From Lentisphaeria bacterium (GTDB lineage: Bacteria > Verrucomicrobiota > Lentisphaeria > Victivallales > UBA1829), in the NCBI GenBank assembly GCA_017503375.1, contig JAFVTF010000063.1, positions 1-63,632 of the forward strand: a stretch of DNA of 63,632 nucleotides, given 5' to 3'. The position numbers and the translations under genes were made by a program. Under the pieces are notes generated by a model that was not told the origin of the DNA, did not search any database, and worked only from the letters and a program-made list of their open reading frames with translations. Each line of letters begins with the position of its first letter. Position 1 is the first letter of the stretch. Shown piece after piece: positions 18,082-26,475 of this stretch.

Positions 18082-19890
18082 ATGACAGATTTGAAAAACA
18101 TACGAAACTTTTCCATTATTGCCCACATTGACCACGGGAAAACGACGCTGTCGGACCGTCTGCTGGAAGCCACCGGAACGATTCAGAAACGGGATCTCAC
18201 CCATGACCAGCTTCTGGATGCCATGGATCTGGAACAGGAACGCGGAATCACAATCAAATCCCATCCTGTCTGCATGCATTACAATTACAAAGGCACGGAA
18301 TATACGCTCAACTTGATTGATACTCCGGGGCATGTTGACTTTGCTTACGAAGTCAGCCGTTCTCTTTCCGCATGTGAAGGTGCTTTACTGGTGATTGATG
18401 CCACTCAGGGTGTTCAGGCTCAGACCGTTGCAAACGTTCACATGGCAATGAAACATGATTTGAGAATCATTCCTGTTATCAACAAAATCGACCTTCCTGC
18501 TGCAAATATCGAAGCTTGTTATGAGCAGATGGAGGAAATTCTTGCAATCCCCCGTGAAGATGCAGTTTGCTGTTCCGCCAAAGAAGGTATCGGGATCGAA
18601 GATATCCTCAAAGCTGTTATCGAAACCGTTCCGCCGCCGGAATTGAGAAAAGATGATAATGGCACAAGTGCCGTTATCTTTGACTCCCTTTACGATGCTT
18701 ACCGCGGAGTGGTAAACTATCTCCGTGTCTATAACGGTTCCTTCAAACGGGGTGATAAACTGCGTCTCTTCAGCAACGGACTGGAAAGCGAAGTCAAGGA
18801 AGTCGGTGTATTCCGTCCGGAAATGACTGCAACAGCCACCATCTCCGCAGGGGAAGTGGGGTACATCATCCCGAATATCAAAACGCCTTCCGACACACGT
18901 ATCGGTGATACCGTTACCGAAACAAAAAATCCCTGCACCACCCCCCTGCCCGGGTTCCAGCAGGTCAAGCCTATGGTTTTCAGCGGAATCTATCCGATCG
19001 ATACAGCAGACTATGACCAGCTGCGCTTCAGCATGGCAAAACTGCAATTGAATGATGCTGCATTTGCATATCAGGCAGAAACCTCTGCTGCTCTGGGATT
19101 CGGTTTCCGCTGCGGATTCCTGGGATTGCTCCACATGGAAATCATTCAGGAACGTTTGCGCCGGGAATATAATATGGACATCATCGCCACTTATCCGAGT
19201 GTGATCTACCATGTCTATCTCACCGATGGAAATATGCTTGAAATTGATAACCCGGTCAACCTGCCGGACCCTTCTGTCATCGACCACATCGAAGAACCGA
19301 TGATCGAGGCACATATCATGGCACCATCCAATTACATCGGGGATATCATGAACCTGATTCTCCAGAAACGCGGTCTCTGTACAAAGACAGAAAGCGTGGA
19401 TGCAAACCATGTCATGCTTACAGCTGATATGCCGATGCATGAAATTCTGATTGATTTCCATGACCGTTTGAAATCCATTACCCGCGGTTACGGAAGTATG
19501 GATTACGAAATGAACGGTTACCGGACAGCAAAACTGGTAAAACTGGATATTCTCGTCAACGGTGAACCTGTGGATGCATTCTCAACGATTGTTCATACAG
19601 ATCATGCGTATGAACAGGGTCGCGAACTTGCGGAACGTCTTTCCGGTGTCATTCCGCAGCATCAGTTCCAGGTTGCAGTTCAGGCTGCGATCGGCGGAAA
19701 GGTGATCGCCCGTGAAACCGTCAAGGCATATCGGAAAAACGTGTTGGCAAAATGTTACGGCGGTGACATCACCCGTAAACGGAAACTTCTGGAAAAACAA
19801 AAAGAAGGAAAAAAGCGCATGAAACAGATCGGCCGCGTGAATATTCCTCAGGAAGCATTTGTGGAGGTTCTGAAATCCAATGCCGAATAA
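18082..19890 (+). CDS. lepA: Translation elongation factor 4 (LepA)
   Basis: The 602-residue GTPase begins MTDLKNIRNFSIIAHIDHGKTTLSDRLLE (P-loop AHIDHGKTT), with G3 DTPGHVDF and G4 NKIDLPAA. The C-terminal EF4-specific domain is present (KLDILVNGEPVDAFS to GRVNIPQEAF). EF4 promotes back-translocation or ribosome rescue under ionic stress. ATG 18082 follows GGAGA; a start six codons upstream has no better site. The gene overlaps lepB by 11 bp, the common lepA-lepB pairing. Confidence 0.97.
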   Translation: MTDLKNIRNFSIIAHIDHGKTTLSDRLLEATGTIQKRDLTHDQLLDAMDLEQERGITIKSHPVCMHYNYKGTEYTLNLIDTPGHVDFAYEVSRSLSACEGALLVIDATQGVQAQTVANVHMAMKHDLRIIPVINKIDLPAANIEACYEQMEEILAIPREDAVCCSAKEGIGIEDILKAVIETVPPPELRKDDNGTSAVIFDSLYDAYRGVVNYLRVYNGSFKRGDKLRLFSNGLESEVKEVGVFRPEMTATATISAGEVGYIIPNIKTPSDTRIGDTVTETKNPCTTPLPGFQQVKPMVFSGIYPIDTADYDQLRFSMAKLQLNDAAFAYQAETSAALGFGFRCGFLGLLHMEIIQERLRREYNMDIIATYPSVIYHVYLTDGNMLEIDNPVNLPDPSVIDHIEEPMIEAHIMAPSNYIGDIMNLILQKRGLCTKTESVDANHVMLTADMPMHEILIDFHDRLKSITRGYGSMDYEMNGYRTAKLVKLDILVNGEPVDAFSTIVHTDHAYEQGRELAERLSGVIPQHQFQVAVQAAIGGKVIARETVKAYRKNVLAKCYGGDITRKRKLLEKQKEGKKRMKQIGRVNIPQEAFVEVLKSNAE

Positions 19891-21061
19891 TATAGCAGAA
19901 TACTGGAAGCTCCGGAAAGAAAAAAAACGGCTGAAAGAACTTTTCAAAGCCGCTTGCTACCGCTATGCCTGCGACCGGGATATTCTCTCTGAAAAAGAGT
20001 GTTCCAAGCTGGAAGAAATCATGGATCAGGCGAAAGATATCAACAGAAAAAATGCCGATGAAATATCAGATTTTGTTGATATGCATGCTGACTCTGTCAA
20101 TGCAATGAACCCGCTGCGGAACAAAACAGCACGTTCCGTCCGGAATTTTCTTGATGTTCTCGCTGTTGCATTCGGCGTGGCATTCGGAATCCGTGCGTTG
20201 TATCTGCAGCCCTTCAAAATTCCAACAGGAAGTATGCAGCCCACACTGTTCGGGATTCATTACGTGGACAAAGCCGGATTGGAAAAACATGGCAATGCAC
20301 TTTCCAGATTTCTGATTCCGCTGACATCACCAAGAGCATATCTGAAAGTTCAGAAAACCGGAGAGTTAAGCCGGCAGATCGTCCCCGTTAATTCCTTTTT
20401 TTCAGAGAAAACTCAAATCAACATCGGCGGTGTTGATTACCTTCTTCCCGGAAATTTCAGCAACATTTATCAGTATATTGACTGCACAAAAGAAGAATAT
20501 AAACAGGGAGAGGTTCTCTGTGATGGCTGGCTGGTTACGGGAGACCATCTTTTTGTTGAACGGCTGAGCATTTATTTCCGCGGTATCAAACGCGGTGATG
20601 TGGCGGTATTCAATACGGAAAATATCACGTCTGAAAGTCAGCCGATGGGTGGATTTTATTATATCAAAAGAATCGTTGGTCTGCCCGGTGATACAATCAG
20701 AATTGATGGGAACATCCTGAAGATCCGGAAATGCGGAGAAACAGAATTCCGAGCCGCTTCGGAATTGCATCCCGGCTTTGCCAAGACTGATTCCATGCGC
20801 GGCGGTTATCACGGACATATCGCAGATGGAATTCTGGCTGACGGCAAGGAAATAACAGTTCCGGAAAATCATTATTTTGCTCTCGGAGACAATACATCCA
20901 ACAGTTTGGATGGCAGACACTGGGGATTCATTCCCAGAAGAAATATGATAGGTTTGGCGGTCAATGTTTTCTGGCCGGTCACACGCCGCTGGGGAATTAC
21001 AGATACCCGGCAGCCGATCAATGAACCGACCTCCCTGCCCTATTCCATGCAAATACAATAA
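19880..21061 (+). CDS. lepB: Signal peptidase I with a large insertion
   Basis: The 393-residue membrane protease has catalytic Ser118 in IPTGSMQPTL, Lys263 in YYIKRIVGLPGD, and the closing box GDNTSNSLDGRHWGF. An amphipathic N-terminal extension of about 90 charged residues precedes the membrane segment (about 95-112). Ser and Lys are 145 residues apart, against about 55 in E. coli LepB, so roughly 90 residues are inserted between boxes B and D. It removes signal peptides at the outer face of the inner membrane and is translated from an overlap with lepA. Confidence 0.95.
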   Translation: MPNNIAEYWKLRKEKKRLKELFKAACYRYACDRDILSEKECSKLEEIMDQAKDINRKNADEISDFVDMHADSVNAMNPLRNKTARSVRNFLDVLAVAFGVAFGIRALYLQPFKIPTGSMQPTLFGIHYVDKAGLEKHGNALSRFLIPLTSPRAYLKVQKTGELSRQIVPVNSFFSEKTQINIGGVDYLLPGNFSNIYQYIDCTKEEYKQGEVLCDGWLVTGDHLFVERLSIYFRGIKRGDVAVFNTENITSESQPMGGFYYIKRIVGLPGDTIRIDGNILKIRKCGETEFRAASELHPGFAKTDSMRGGYHGHIADGILADGKEITVPENHYFALGDNTSNSLDGRHWGFIPRRNMIGLAVNVFWPVTRRWGITDTRQPINEPTSLPYSMQIQ

Positions 21062-21079
21062 AACGGAGTTTTTTCTGAT

Positions 21080-21952
21080 ATGAACACGATCACAGCAACA
21101 TTTCTGATCCGATGCCAGGACCGTAAAGGGATTTTGGCAGCAATTACCAATTTCTTTTATAAATCCGGTTTGAACATTCTTATCTGTCAGCAGTATACGG
21201 ATGTCACCAGAAATCAATACTACATGCGTTTGAAACTGGATTTGGAAGGATTGCCGTGTGCCAGACAGGAATTGGAACGGGAGTTTGATCAATTTGCAAA
21301 GCAGTATGAAGCCCATTGGAGTGTTCATTATTCCGATTATATCCCCCGTGTGGCTGTAATGGTCTCCAAAGCCTCCCACTGTCTTTATGATATTCTTGTC
21401 AAACAGCGGGAAGGTGTTTTGAAATGTGATATTCCTCTGATCATTGGAAACCATCCGGATCTGGAATATACCGCAGACCAGTTCCGGATTCCGTTTTTCT
21501 GTCTGCCTGTGACGAAAGAGACCAAGCAGGAACAGGAAAAGAAAGTTGCGGAACTTCTTGCAATTCACCACATTGACTTGACCGTTCTTGCCCGTTATAT
21601 GCAGATTCTTTCACCGGAATTTATTTCAAAATATAAGAACAGGATCATCAATATTCATCATGCATTCCTGCCGGCATTTCAGGGAAGCAAACCCTATCAG
21701 AGAGCTTTTGAACGCGGAGTCAAAATGATCGGAGCGACAGCTCATTATGTGACAGAAGATCTGGATGAAGGTCCCATTATCGAGCAGGATGTTGTCCGTG
21801 TTTCCCATGAATCCGGTCCGGCGGAACTTGCCAGAATCGGAAGTGATGTGGAAACAATCGTTCTTTCCAGAGCAGTAAAAGCTCATCTGGAAAGCAGGAT
21901 CATTGAACACGAAAACAGAACCGTTGTTTTCAGCGGTGCAAGCGGAATGTGA
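21080..21952 (+). CDS. purU: Formyltetrahydrofolate deformylase
   Basis: The 290-residue protein has an N-terminal ACT domain (ATFLIRCQDRKGILAAITNF) and a C-terminal formyltransferase domain with catalytic Asn-His in NIHHAFLPAFQG and Asp in HYVTEDLDEGPIIEQD. PurU hydrolyses 10-formyl-THF to THF and formate, supplying formate for PurT and balancing one-carbon pools. It lies 18 bp after lepB behind GGAG. The one-carbon role links in theme, though not by operon, to the glyA fusion. Confidence 0.94.
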   Translation: MNTITATFLIRCQDRKGILAAITNFFYKSGLNILICQQYTDVTRNQYYMRLKLDLEGLPCARQELEREFDQFAKQYEAHWSVHYSDYIPRVAVMVSKASHCLYDILVKQREGVLKCDIPLIIGNHPDLEYTADQFRIPFFCLPVTKETKQEQEKKVAELLAIHHIDLTVLARYMQILSPEFISKYKNRIINIHHAFLPAFQGSKPYQRAFERGVKMIGATAHYVTEDLDEGPIIEQDVVRVSHESGPAELARIGSDVETIVLSRAVKAHLESRIIEHENRTVVFSGASGM

Positions 21953-21970
21953 TTTTTTCAAAAAAAAGAC

Positions 21971-21998
21971 TTGCCAAATGAAAAATAAGCGGTATATT
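21971..21998 (+). promoter_or_regulatory. Candidate promoter of the small lipoprotein gene
   Basis: TTGCCA (21971-21976) and TATATT (21993-21998) with 16 bp spacing. Transcription would begin around 22005, only about three bases before the ATG at 22008, which would make the message nearly leaderless. The match to the window's promoter pattern is good but the position is odd. Confidence 0.35.
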
Positions 21999-22007
21999 AA
22001 GGGTATT

Positions 22008-22418
22008 ATGAAAAACAGAATCTCAAAACTTTTACTGATCGCAACGGCAGCCGTATTGAGCGGACTGCTCTCCGGTTGTGCCGTAATTGATCCCGATACT
22101 TCCATGCTGGCGCCCCATAAATGGGATGAAATTTACAAAAACAGGGAAAACTTGAATAAGCTTCGCGTCAAGATGACCAAGGATGAAGTTCTTCAAATCA
22201 TGGGCGAACCGATTCAGGGGGAAGCGTTCTGTGAGGATAATGTGTGGTGGTACTATACAAGAACCTGCTGGACTGATTACGTAACGACCCGTGATGAGTG
22301 CACTCCCGTTGTTTTTGACAAGGAAGGAAAAGTCGAAGGTTTTGGTACAACTTATTTCCGTACCCATTACGACTACATGTCCTGGAGCGATAAAACTGTC
22401 AAAAAGGTACTGGAATGA
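22008..22418 (+). CDS. Small SmpA/BamE-like lipoprotein
   Basis: The 136-residue protein has a lipoprotein signal ending LSGLLSGC (Cys about 24). The mature part has the SmpA/OmlA-type segment KLRVKMTKDEVLQIMGEPIQGE followed by strands with WWYYTRTCWTD. BamE supports outer-membrane protein assembly; the relation here is motif-level only, so an outer-membrane role is an inference. An ATG ten codons upstream would also keep a signal peptide. Its stop overlaps the maf start by four bases. Confidence 0.7.
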   Translation: MKNRISKLLLIATAAVLSGLLSGCAVIDPDTSMLAPHKWDEIYKNRENLNKLRVKMTKDEVLQIMGEPIQGEAFCEDNVWWYYTRTCWTDYVTTRDECTPVVFDKEGKVEGFGTTYFRTHYDYMSWSDKTVKKVLE

Positions 22419-22981
22419 TCGGGAAGATCATTTTAGCCTCAGCGTCACCGCGCAGAGCTGATATTCTGAAAAAATACGGGATATCATTCCGTCAGATATC
22501 CTCCGGAGCAGAAGAACCCGGAGCCGTTCTCGCTGATGATGCCGCAATGATAAATGCAAGGATCAAGGCACAGGATATTTCCCGTCAATTTCCGGAAAAC
22601 ATTGTTCTGGCGGCTGATACTGTGATAGAATTTGAACAGGGGATTATCGGAAAACCGCAGAATACCGATGATGCGATCCGCATTTTGAAGTTACTTTCCG
22701 GGAAAACCCACTTCGTTACGACCGGAGTTTGTATTCTGTATCCGCCCGGAAACATTGAAATTCTTTTTGCGGATATCTCAGAAGTAAGATTCAAAGCAGT
22801 GGATGAATCTGTTATCCGTGAATACATTTCCAAGGTCAACGTTCTGGATAAGGCGGGAGCGTATGCGCTGCAGGAATCACCGGAACTGATTATTGACTCT
22901 GTAAAAGGTGATCCGGAAAATGTCATCGGCCTGCCGTTCCGGGCCGTGGAATCCTTGAAGTATTTGCAAAATATTCTCTGA
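22415..22981 (+). CDS. maf: Maf-family nucleotide pyrophosphatase
   Basis: The 188-residue protein begins IILASASPRRADILKKYG, the Maf signature, and contains AADTVIEFEQGIIGKP and DKAGAYALQE, the metal and base-recognition segments. Maf proteins hydrolyse non-canonical or damaged nucleoside triphosphates and are linked to septum formation. Start overlaps the lipoprotein stop (ATGA). Confidence 0.93.
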   Translation: MIGKIILASASPRRADILKKYGISFRQISSGAEEPGAVLADDAAMINARIKAQDISRQFPENIVLAADTVIEFEQGIIGKPQNTDDAIRILKLLSGKTHFVTTGVCILYPPGNIEILFADISEVRFKAVDESVIREYISKVNVLDKAGAYALQESPELIIDSVKGDPENVIGLPFRAVESLKYLQNIL

Positions 22982-23016
22982 CAAAAAATCGTAATTTTTC
23001 AAAAGGAGACATCATT

Positions 23017-24252
23017 ATGAAAAAAACAACGGCTGTTCTCGCTGCAGGTTTGGCGATTGCATCTGCAACAGCCCAGAAACCTGATCCGTTCAAAGAATTA
23101 CCTGAAAAGTATTGGGATTTTGCTCTGATTGAAAAAGTTCCGGCTTATCGTGAAGCACCTGCTCAGCAGCAGGTCAAAGGTCTTAAAGCTGTTCTTGTGG
23201 AAGGTTTCGGCCCCAAAGAAGATGATAAAGATTTTAATGCTGCATTCCCCAAACCGCTCAAAGAAAAAACAAAAGCAGAATTTTTTGCTTATATCGGAAT
23301 ACCTTCCACCCCTATGCCGAAAGGCGGCTATCCGGGAATCGTTCTGATCCATGGCGGAGGCGGAACTGCATTTCCCGGCTGGACGAAGATGTGGGTGGAC
23401 AAAGGGTTTGTTGTCATAGCTCTTGACTGGTACAATCAAATGCCGGTACCGAAGCACAAACATATTCCCACAAATTCAATAGAAAGCAAGATAGAACTTC
23501 CCGGCGGAAAACGGCAGGACCATATCTCCAATGTGGCAAATATGGCCGTTGCACACAGTCTTCTGCGTTCATTGAAAGAAGTCAATCCGGAAAAAACTGC
23601 ATTTGTCGGTCTTTCATGGGGCAGCTGGTATGGAACAATGCTGGCTTCTCTTGACAACCGGTTCAACGGCGGTGTTCTCATTTACTGCGGAGACAGAAAA
23701 TTCCACCGAAAGATTTTCAATGGCAGATTTGTTCATGCTGCAAAAGTTCCGCTTTACTGGGTGGTCAGCACACACGACCAGAATGTAAACCTCAGGACCT
23801 TGAACAATTCTTTCAAAATCTGTCCGACAATTGATACAAAATCTATCGTCATAGAGCTTCCCCATTCCCATATCGGCTTTGAATTTGATTCCTGTTTCCG
23901 GATGGCTGAGTATTATACAACCAAAGCGGTTCCGGCTCTCCCGAAACTCAGCGAAATGAAAGTCAAAGACGGCATAGCATCCTGCAAGATCATCAGCAGC
24001 GGAAAAGGAATCAAAAACGCTGTTCTCTGCTATACCGATGACGATAAGCAACCCAAATATCATTTGCGGAAATGGAAGACCGTTCCGGCTGAAATCAAGG
24101 ACGATACCATCACAGCAAAAGTCCCCAAAGGGGCATACATGTACTATATTTCAGCGTACGAAGGAGACAGCAAGCATCATGATCTCTGCGGTTCAACCAA
24201 TCCGGTTGTAAAACCTTATCCCGGAGAAAAAACTCCTGCAAAGAAAAAATAA
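23017..24252 (+). CDS. Secreted alpha/beta hydrolase (acetylxylan-esterase/dienelactone-hydrolase type)
   Basis: The 411-residue protein has a signal peptide (MKKTTAVLAAGLAIASATA). The hydrolase core shows the oxyanion region IVLIHGGGGTAFPG, nucleophile elbow GLSWGSWYG, a likely acid in STHDQNVN and His in ELPHSHIGF. A C-terminal domain of about 100 residues looks like a beta-sandwich (KNAVLCYTDDDK ... YYISAYEGD) as in PhoPQ/dienelactone-type esterases of polysaccharide degraders. It probably removes ester groups from a glycan. A strong terminator follows. Confidence 0.85.
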   Translation: MKKTTAVLAAGLAIASATAQKPDPFKELPEKYWDFALIEKVPAYREAPAQQQVKGLKAVLVEGFGPKEDDKDFNAAFPKPLKEKTKAEFFAYIGIPSTPMPKGGYPGIVLIHGGGGTAFPGWTKMWVDKGFVVIALDWYNQMPVPKHKHIPTNSIESKIELPGGKRQDHISNVANMAVAHSLLRSLKEVNPEKTAFVGLSWGSWYGTMLASLDNRFNGGVLIYCGDRKFHRKIFNGRFVHAAKVPLYWVVSTHDQNVNLRTLNNSFKICPTIDTKSIVIELPHSHIGFEFDSCFRMAEYYTTKAVPALPKLSEMKVKDGIASCKIISSGKGIKNAVLCYTDDDKQPKYHLRKWKTVPAEIKDDTITAKVPKGAYMYYISAYEGDSKHHDLCGSTNPVVKPYPGEKTPAKKK

Positions 24253-24274
24253 ATTTTTCTGCTGATACAAAGCA

Positions 24275-24311
24275 ACGGGGCTGTTCATCCAAAGATGTCA
24301 GCCCCGTTTTT
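24275..24311 (+). terminator. Rho-independent terminator after the alpha/beta hydrolase gene
   Basis: Perfect 9-bp stem ACGGGGCTG (24275-24283) with CAGCCCCGT (24299-24307), followed by a short T run. It lies 23 bp after the stop codon. Confidence 0.85.
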
Positions 24312-24318
24312 ATTACTC

Positions 24319-24485
24319 TGAGGTAATTTCAAAAGTCCGGCAAAATTTGGCTGAAAAGAGATTGCTGATGAGATGGAAATGGTAGTTTGAGCGTGGCTAC
24401 TCAAAGAGTAACCGCCGAAAACGCTCCATTTTCAGATCACGGTAAGAATTTTCAGACATTTTTGAAGACTTTTGAAATTGCCTCA
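24319..24485 (+). repeat. MITE-like element, family 1, copy 1
   Basis: A 167-bp element bounded by terminal inverted repeats TGAGGTAATTTCAAAAGTC and its complement at the right end (GACTTTTGAAATTGCCTCA). It is flanked by CTC on both sides (24316-24318, 24486-24488), a possible target duplication. Except for the centre it is closely similar to the copy at 25868-26040 in the opposite orientation. It has no ORF. Its right end provides the stop codon of the CcdA/thioredoxin gene. Confidence 0.8.
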
Positions 24486-25622
24486 CTCAGCCTTCAGAAT
24501 CAGGAATGCCGGCAAACCTTTGATTCCATAACGGTTCAGCAGTTTTTTTATCTCCGGATCACTTGTATTGGTTGCATCAATTTTCACAAATTCATACCCC
24601 TGCAGTTTTTCCTTTACCCTGGGCTCCTGAAATGTCGTTTTATCCATAGCTATACAGTTTTTGCACCAATCAGCATAAAAATCCACAAATACAGGTTTTC
24701 CGGATTTTTTTGATTCAATCAGTGCTGTATATAATTTTGATTGATCTGCAGAAGATTTATCCGGGGAAAATATCTTCCATGCCTGAATTCCATAGTAAAG
24801 TCCGATCAGGATTATCAGTAATCCGAAAACATGTTTGACATGAATCATCCATCCGCCGGGTTTTGGGAGCAGACTGATTCCTGCGGCAAGCAAAGGCCAT
24901 GGAAGGGCCATTCCAAGACCAAGTAAAAACGGAAGAAAGAATCCCCACATCACACCGGAAGCATATAGACCGGCGGCGTATATCATAATAGCAATAACGA
25001 CCGGAGCGACACAGGCTCCCGCGAGAACCGCAGTCATCCCGCCCAAAAGAAAAATTCCTATCAACTTAGCAGAGGATGGGGTCTTTAATGTTGTCTGAAA
25101 TCTGGAAAGATCAAGATTGATCAAATCAAACATTGAAATTCCAAGAATCAGAAAAACGATTGCTGCAATAAGATTGAAGTACCATGTTGCAGCCAATCCG
25201 CCGAGAGACGCGCCCCCCAGAACAGCGATCACTCCGGTAATCCCGCAAGCAACCACCATTCCGAAAGAATATACTCCGGCTCTCAGTATCCCGTGCCGTT
25301 TGGAATTGTTCTGAGAGGCTCCGATAATAGATAAATTAATGGGAATCATCGGCAGCACACAGGGTGTCAGATTCAAAGCAATGCCGCCGATGAATGTCAG
25401 AAAAAGTACGGCAATGGCACTTTTTCCATCAAACATGGACTGCCCGGCAGCAGAACTGACGCCTTCCACAACAACGGTCTCAACAGAATCCGGAAGAAAG
25501 CTCATGAATTTTTCATGATCCATGAATCCGAATCCCTTTTTTACAACTTTGTGAGCCGGTAATTCTTCTGCCATGCAAATCAATGGCAAGAAACCGAATA
25601 TTGTGATCAACTTCTTATTCAT
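24483..25622 (-). CDS. CcdA/DsbD-type thiol-disulfide transporter with C-terminal thioredoxin domain
   Basis: The 379-residue protein has a signal-like N-terminus, then a CcdA-type membrane domain of about eight helices with the two redox cysteines in NLTPCVLPMIP and AGACVAPVVIA. A thioredoxin domain follows with WCKNC at 319-323. It passes electrons from cytoplasmic thioredoxin outward. The N-terminal DsbD-alpha domain is missing (379 residues against about 565). The thioredoxin domain stops at GLPAFLILKAE, about 20-25 residues early, because the TGA is the tip of the adjacent MITE-like repeat. Start ATG follows AGGAGG. It could be a shortened but working protein. Confidence 0.85.
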   Translation of the reverse strand: MNKKLITIFGFLPLICMAEELPAHKVVKKGFGFMDHEKFMSFLPDSVETVVVEGVSSAAGQSMFDGKSAIAVLFLTFIGGIALNLTPCVLPMIPINLSIIGASQNNSKRHGILRAGVYSFGMVVACGITGVIAVLGGASLGGLAATWYFNLIAAIVFLILGISMFDLINLDLSRFQTTLKTPSSAKLIGIFLLGGMTAVLAGACVAPVVIAIMIYAAGLYASGVMWGFFLPFLLGLGMALPWPLLAAGISLLPKPGGWMIHVKHVFGLLIILIGLYYGIQAWKIFSPDKSSADQSKLYTALIESKKSGKPVFVDFYADWCKNCIAMDKTTFQEPRVKEKLQGYEFVKIDATNTSDPEIKKLLNRYGIKGLPAFLILKAE

Positions 25623-25696
25623 ATCCTGTATCCTCCTGTATTAATTGTTCTTTTTTTTCGACAGATAGCATTGTAAAAAAGTTCCTTTTATAATAG

Positions 25697-25732
25697 AAGC
25701 AATTTCAAAAGTCGGCTTTTGAAATTACCTCA
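25697..25732. repeat. Family 1 remnant: two terminal repeats joined head to head
   Basis: AAGCAATTTCAAAAGTCG joined directly to GCTTTTGAAATTACCTCA forms a 36-bp near-perfect palindrome. These are the two ends of the 167-173 bp element with no interior, probably an internal deletion derivative. Confidence 0.7.
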
Positions 25733-25867
25733 ATAAAATATCCTGTTTTAGAAAAATATCCAGCTCCGGAATGATTTTTTTTGCGTTTTTTTTACATTTC
25801 AAATTCCAATCACAGATAACCCATAAAAATCCAAGGTCTGTACAGAATCTCTGAATTTTTTGATGGT

Positions 25868-26040
25868 TGAGGCAATTTCAAAAGTCTTCAAAAATGTCTG
25901 AAAATTCTTACCGTGATCTGAAAATGGAGCGTTTTCGGCTTGTCCGCCGTAACCGTGGCGAAGGTGGATCGAACTACCATTTTCATCTCATCAGCAATCT
26001 CTTTGCAGCCAAATTTTTCCGGACTTTTTAAATTACCTCA
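25868..26040 (-). repeat. MITE-like element, family 1, copy 2 (inverted)
   Basis: A 173-bp copy, reverse-complementary to copy 1, with ends TGAGGCAATTTCAAAAGTC and its imperfect inverse. The outer 60-70 bp on each side match copy 1 almost base for base; the centre differs (GATCCACCTTCGCC in place of GAGCGTGGCTACTC on the same strand). Together the two copies bracket the CcdA/thioredoxin gene. No coding capacity. Confidence 0.8.
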
Positions 26041-26145
26041 GATAAAACTTTTCTTATTCCCGAAATCTGTTATTTTCAGGGATTGCGTTTTCTTTGTCCG
26101 AAAAACTTTTATAACGCTCCCCTGTAGAACTCTCTTGTTTTATTT

Positions 26146-26326
26146 AGCGCTGTTCCCCATAGGGTTGGTAAAGCCTTCTACTATTAAAACTTTAGGCTCA
26201 GTTCCCCATAAGGGTTGGTAAAGCCTTCTACTTAACTTTAAGATGGCATTTTGATTTTTGTACTGCAAAAATCGGAATGACATCTTGGGTTAAAATGTTT
26301 TACCAACCTGTATAGGGAACATAGCC
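26146..26326. repeat. Intergenic repeat family 2, complex copy
   Basis: Begins AGCGCTGTTCCCCATAGGGTTGG and ends with the inverse, CCAACCTGTATAGGGAACATAGC. The left arm is duplicated: units at 26152-26182 and 26201-26232 share GTTCCCCATA, GGGTTGGTAAAG and CCTTCTACT. The middle holds a hairpin (26240-26260 with 26265-26285, AAGATGGCATTTTGATTTTTG and its imperfect inverse) also seen in copies at 28157 and 63488. No coding capacity. The rest of the 25733-26361 gap shows nothing else I can name. Confidence 0.65.
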
Positions 26327-26361
26327 AAAAGAAAAAAAACGTTCTTTCATAAAAAAACTAC

Positions 26362-26390
26362 TTGCAATAAAACTGAAAATATGCTAAGTT
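26362..26390 (+). promoter_or_regulatory. Promoter of the small membrane-protein operon
   Basis: TTGCAA (26362-26367), 17 bp, TAAGTT (26385-26390), with TGC directly before the -10. The same TGCTAAGTTA or TGCTATATTA form occurs before the GH106-like gene and infC. Confidence 0.5.
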
Positions 26391-26418
26391 ATCAGTAAAT
26401 TACAGGAGAATAATAAAA

Positions 26419-26475
26419 ATGAAATGGGAATCATTAACAGATTCATTTTTTGCAAAGACGGGGAAAATCAAATGA
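26419..26475 (+). CDS. Possible 18-residue leader ORF
   Basis: ATG 26419 follows AGGAG (26404-26408) at good spacing and encodes MKWESLTDSFFAKTGKIK. Its TGA overlaps the ATG of the next gene (ATGA at 26472-26475), so it could couple translation. The downstream gene itself has only a weak ribosome-binding site. The alternative is that the downstream protein begins at ATG 26424 in another frame, with 16 extra residues. No regulatory residue run is seen. Confidence 0.4.
   Translation: MKWESLTDSFFAKTGKIK

Noticed and set aside
22008..22418. Assignment as true BamE
   Set aside because: Only the MTKDEV-x-x-I-M-G-E-P motif is shared; the rest is too different to name the gene.
26146..26326. CRISPR-like array
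   Set aside because: Only two direct repeats of about 31 bp and inverted ends; no regular spacers and no cas genes.
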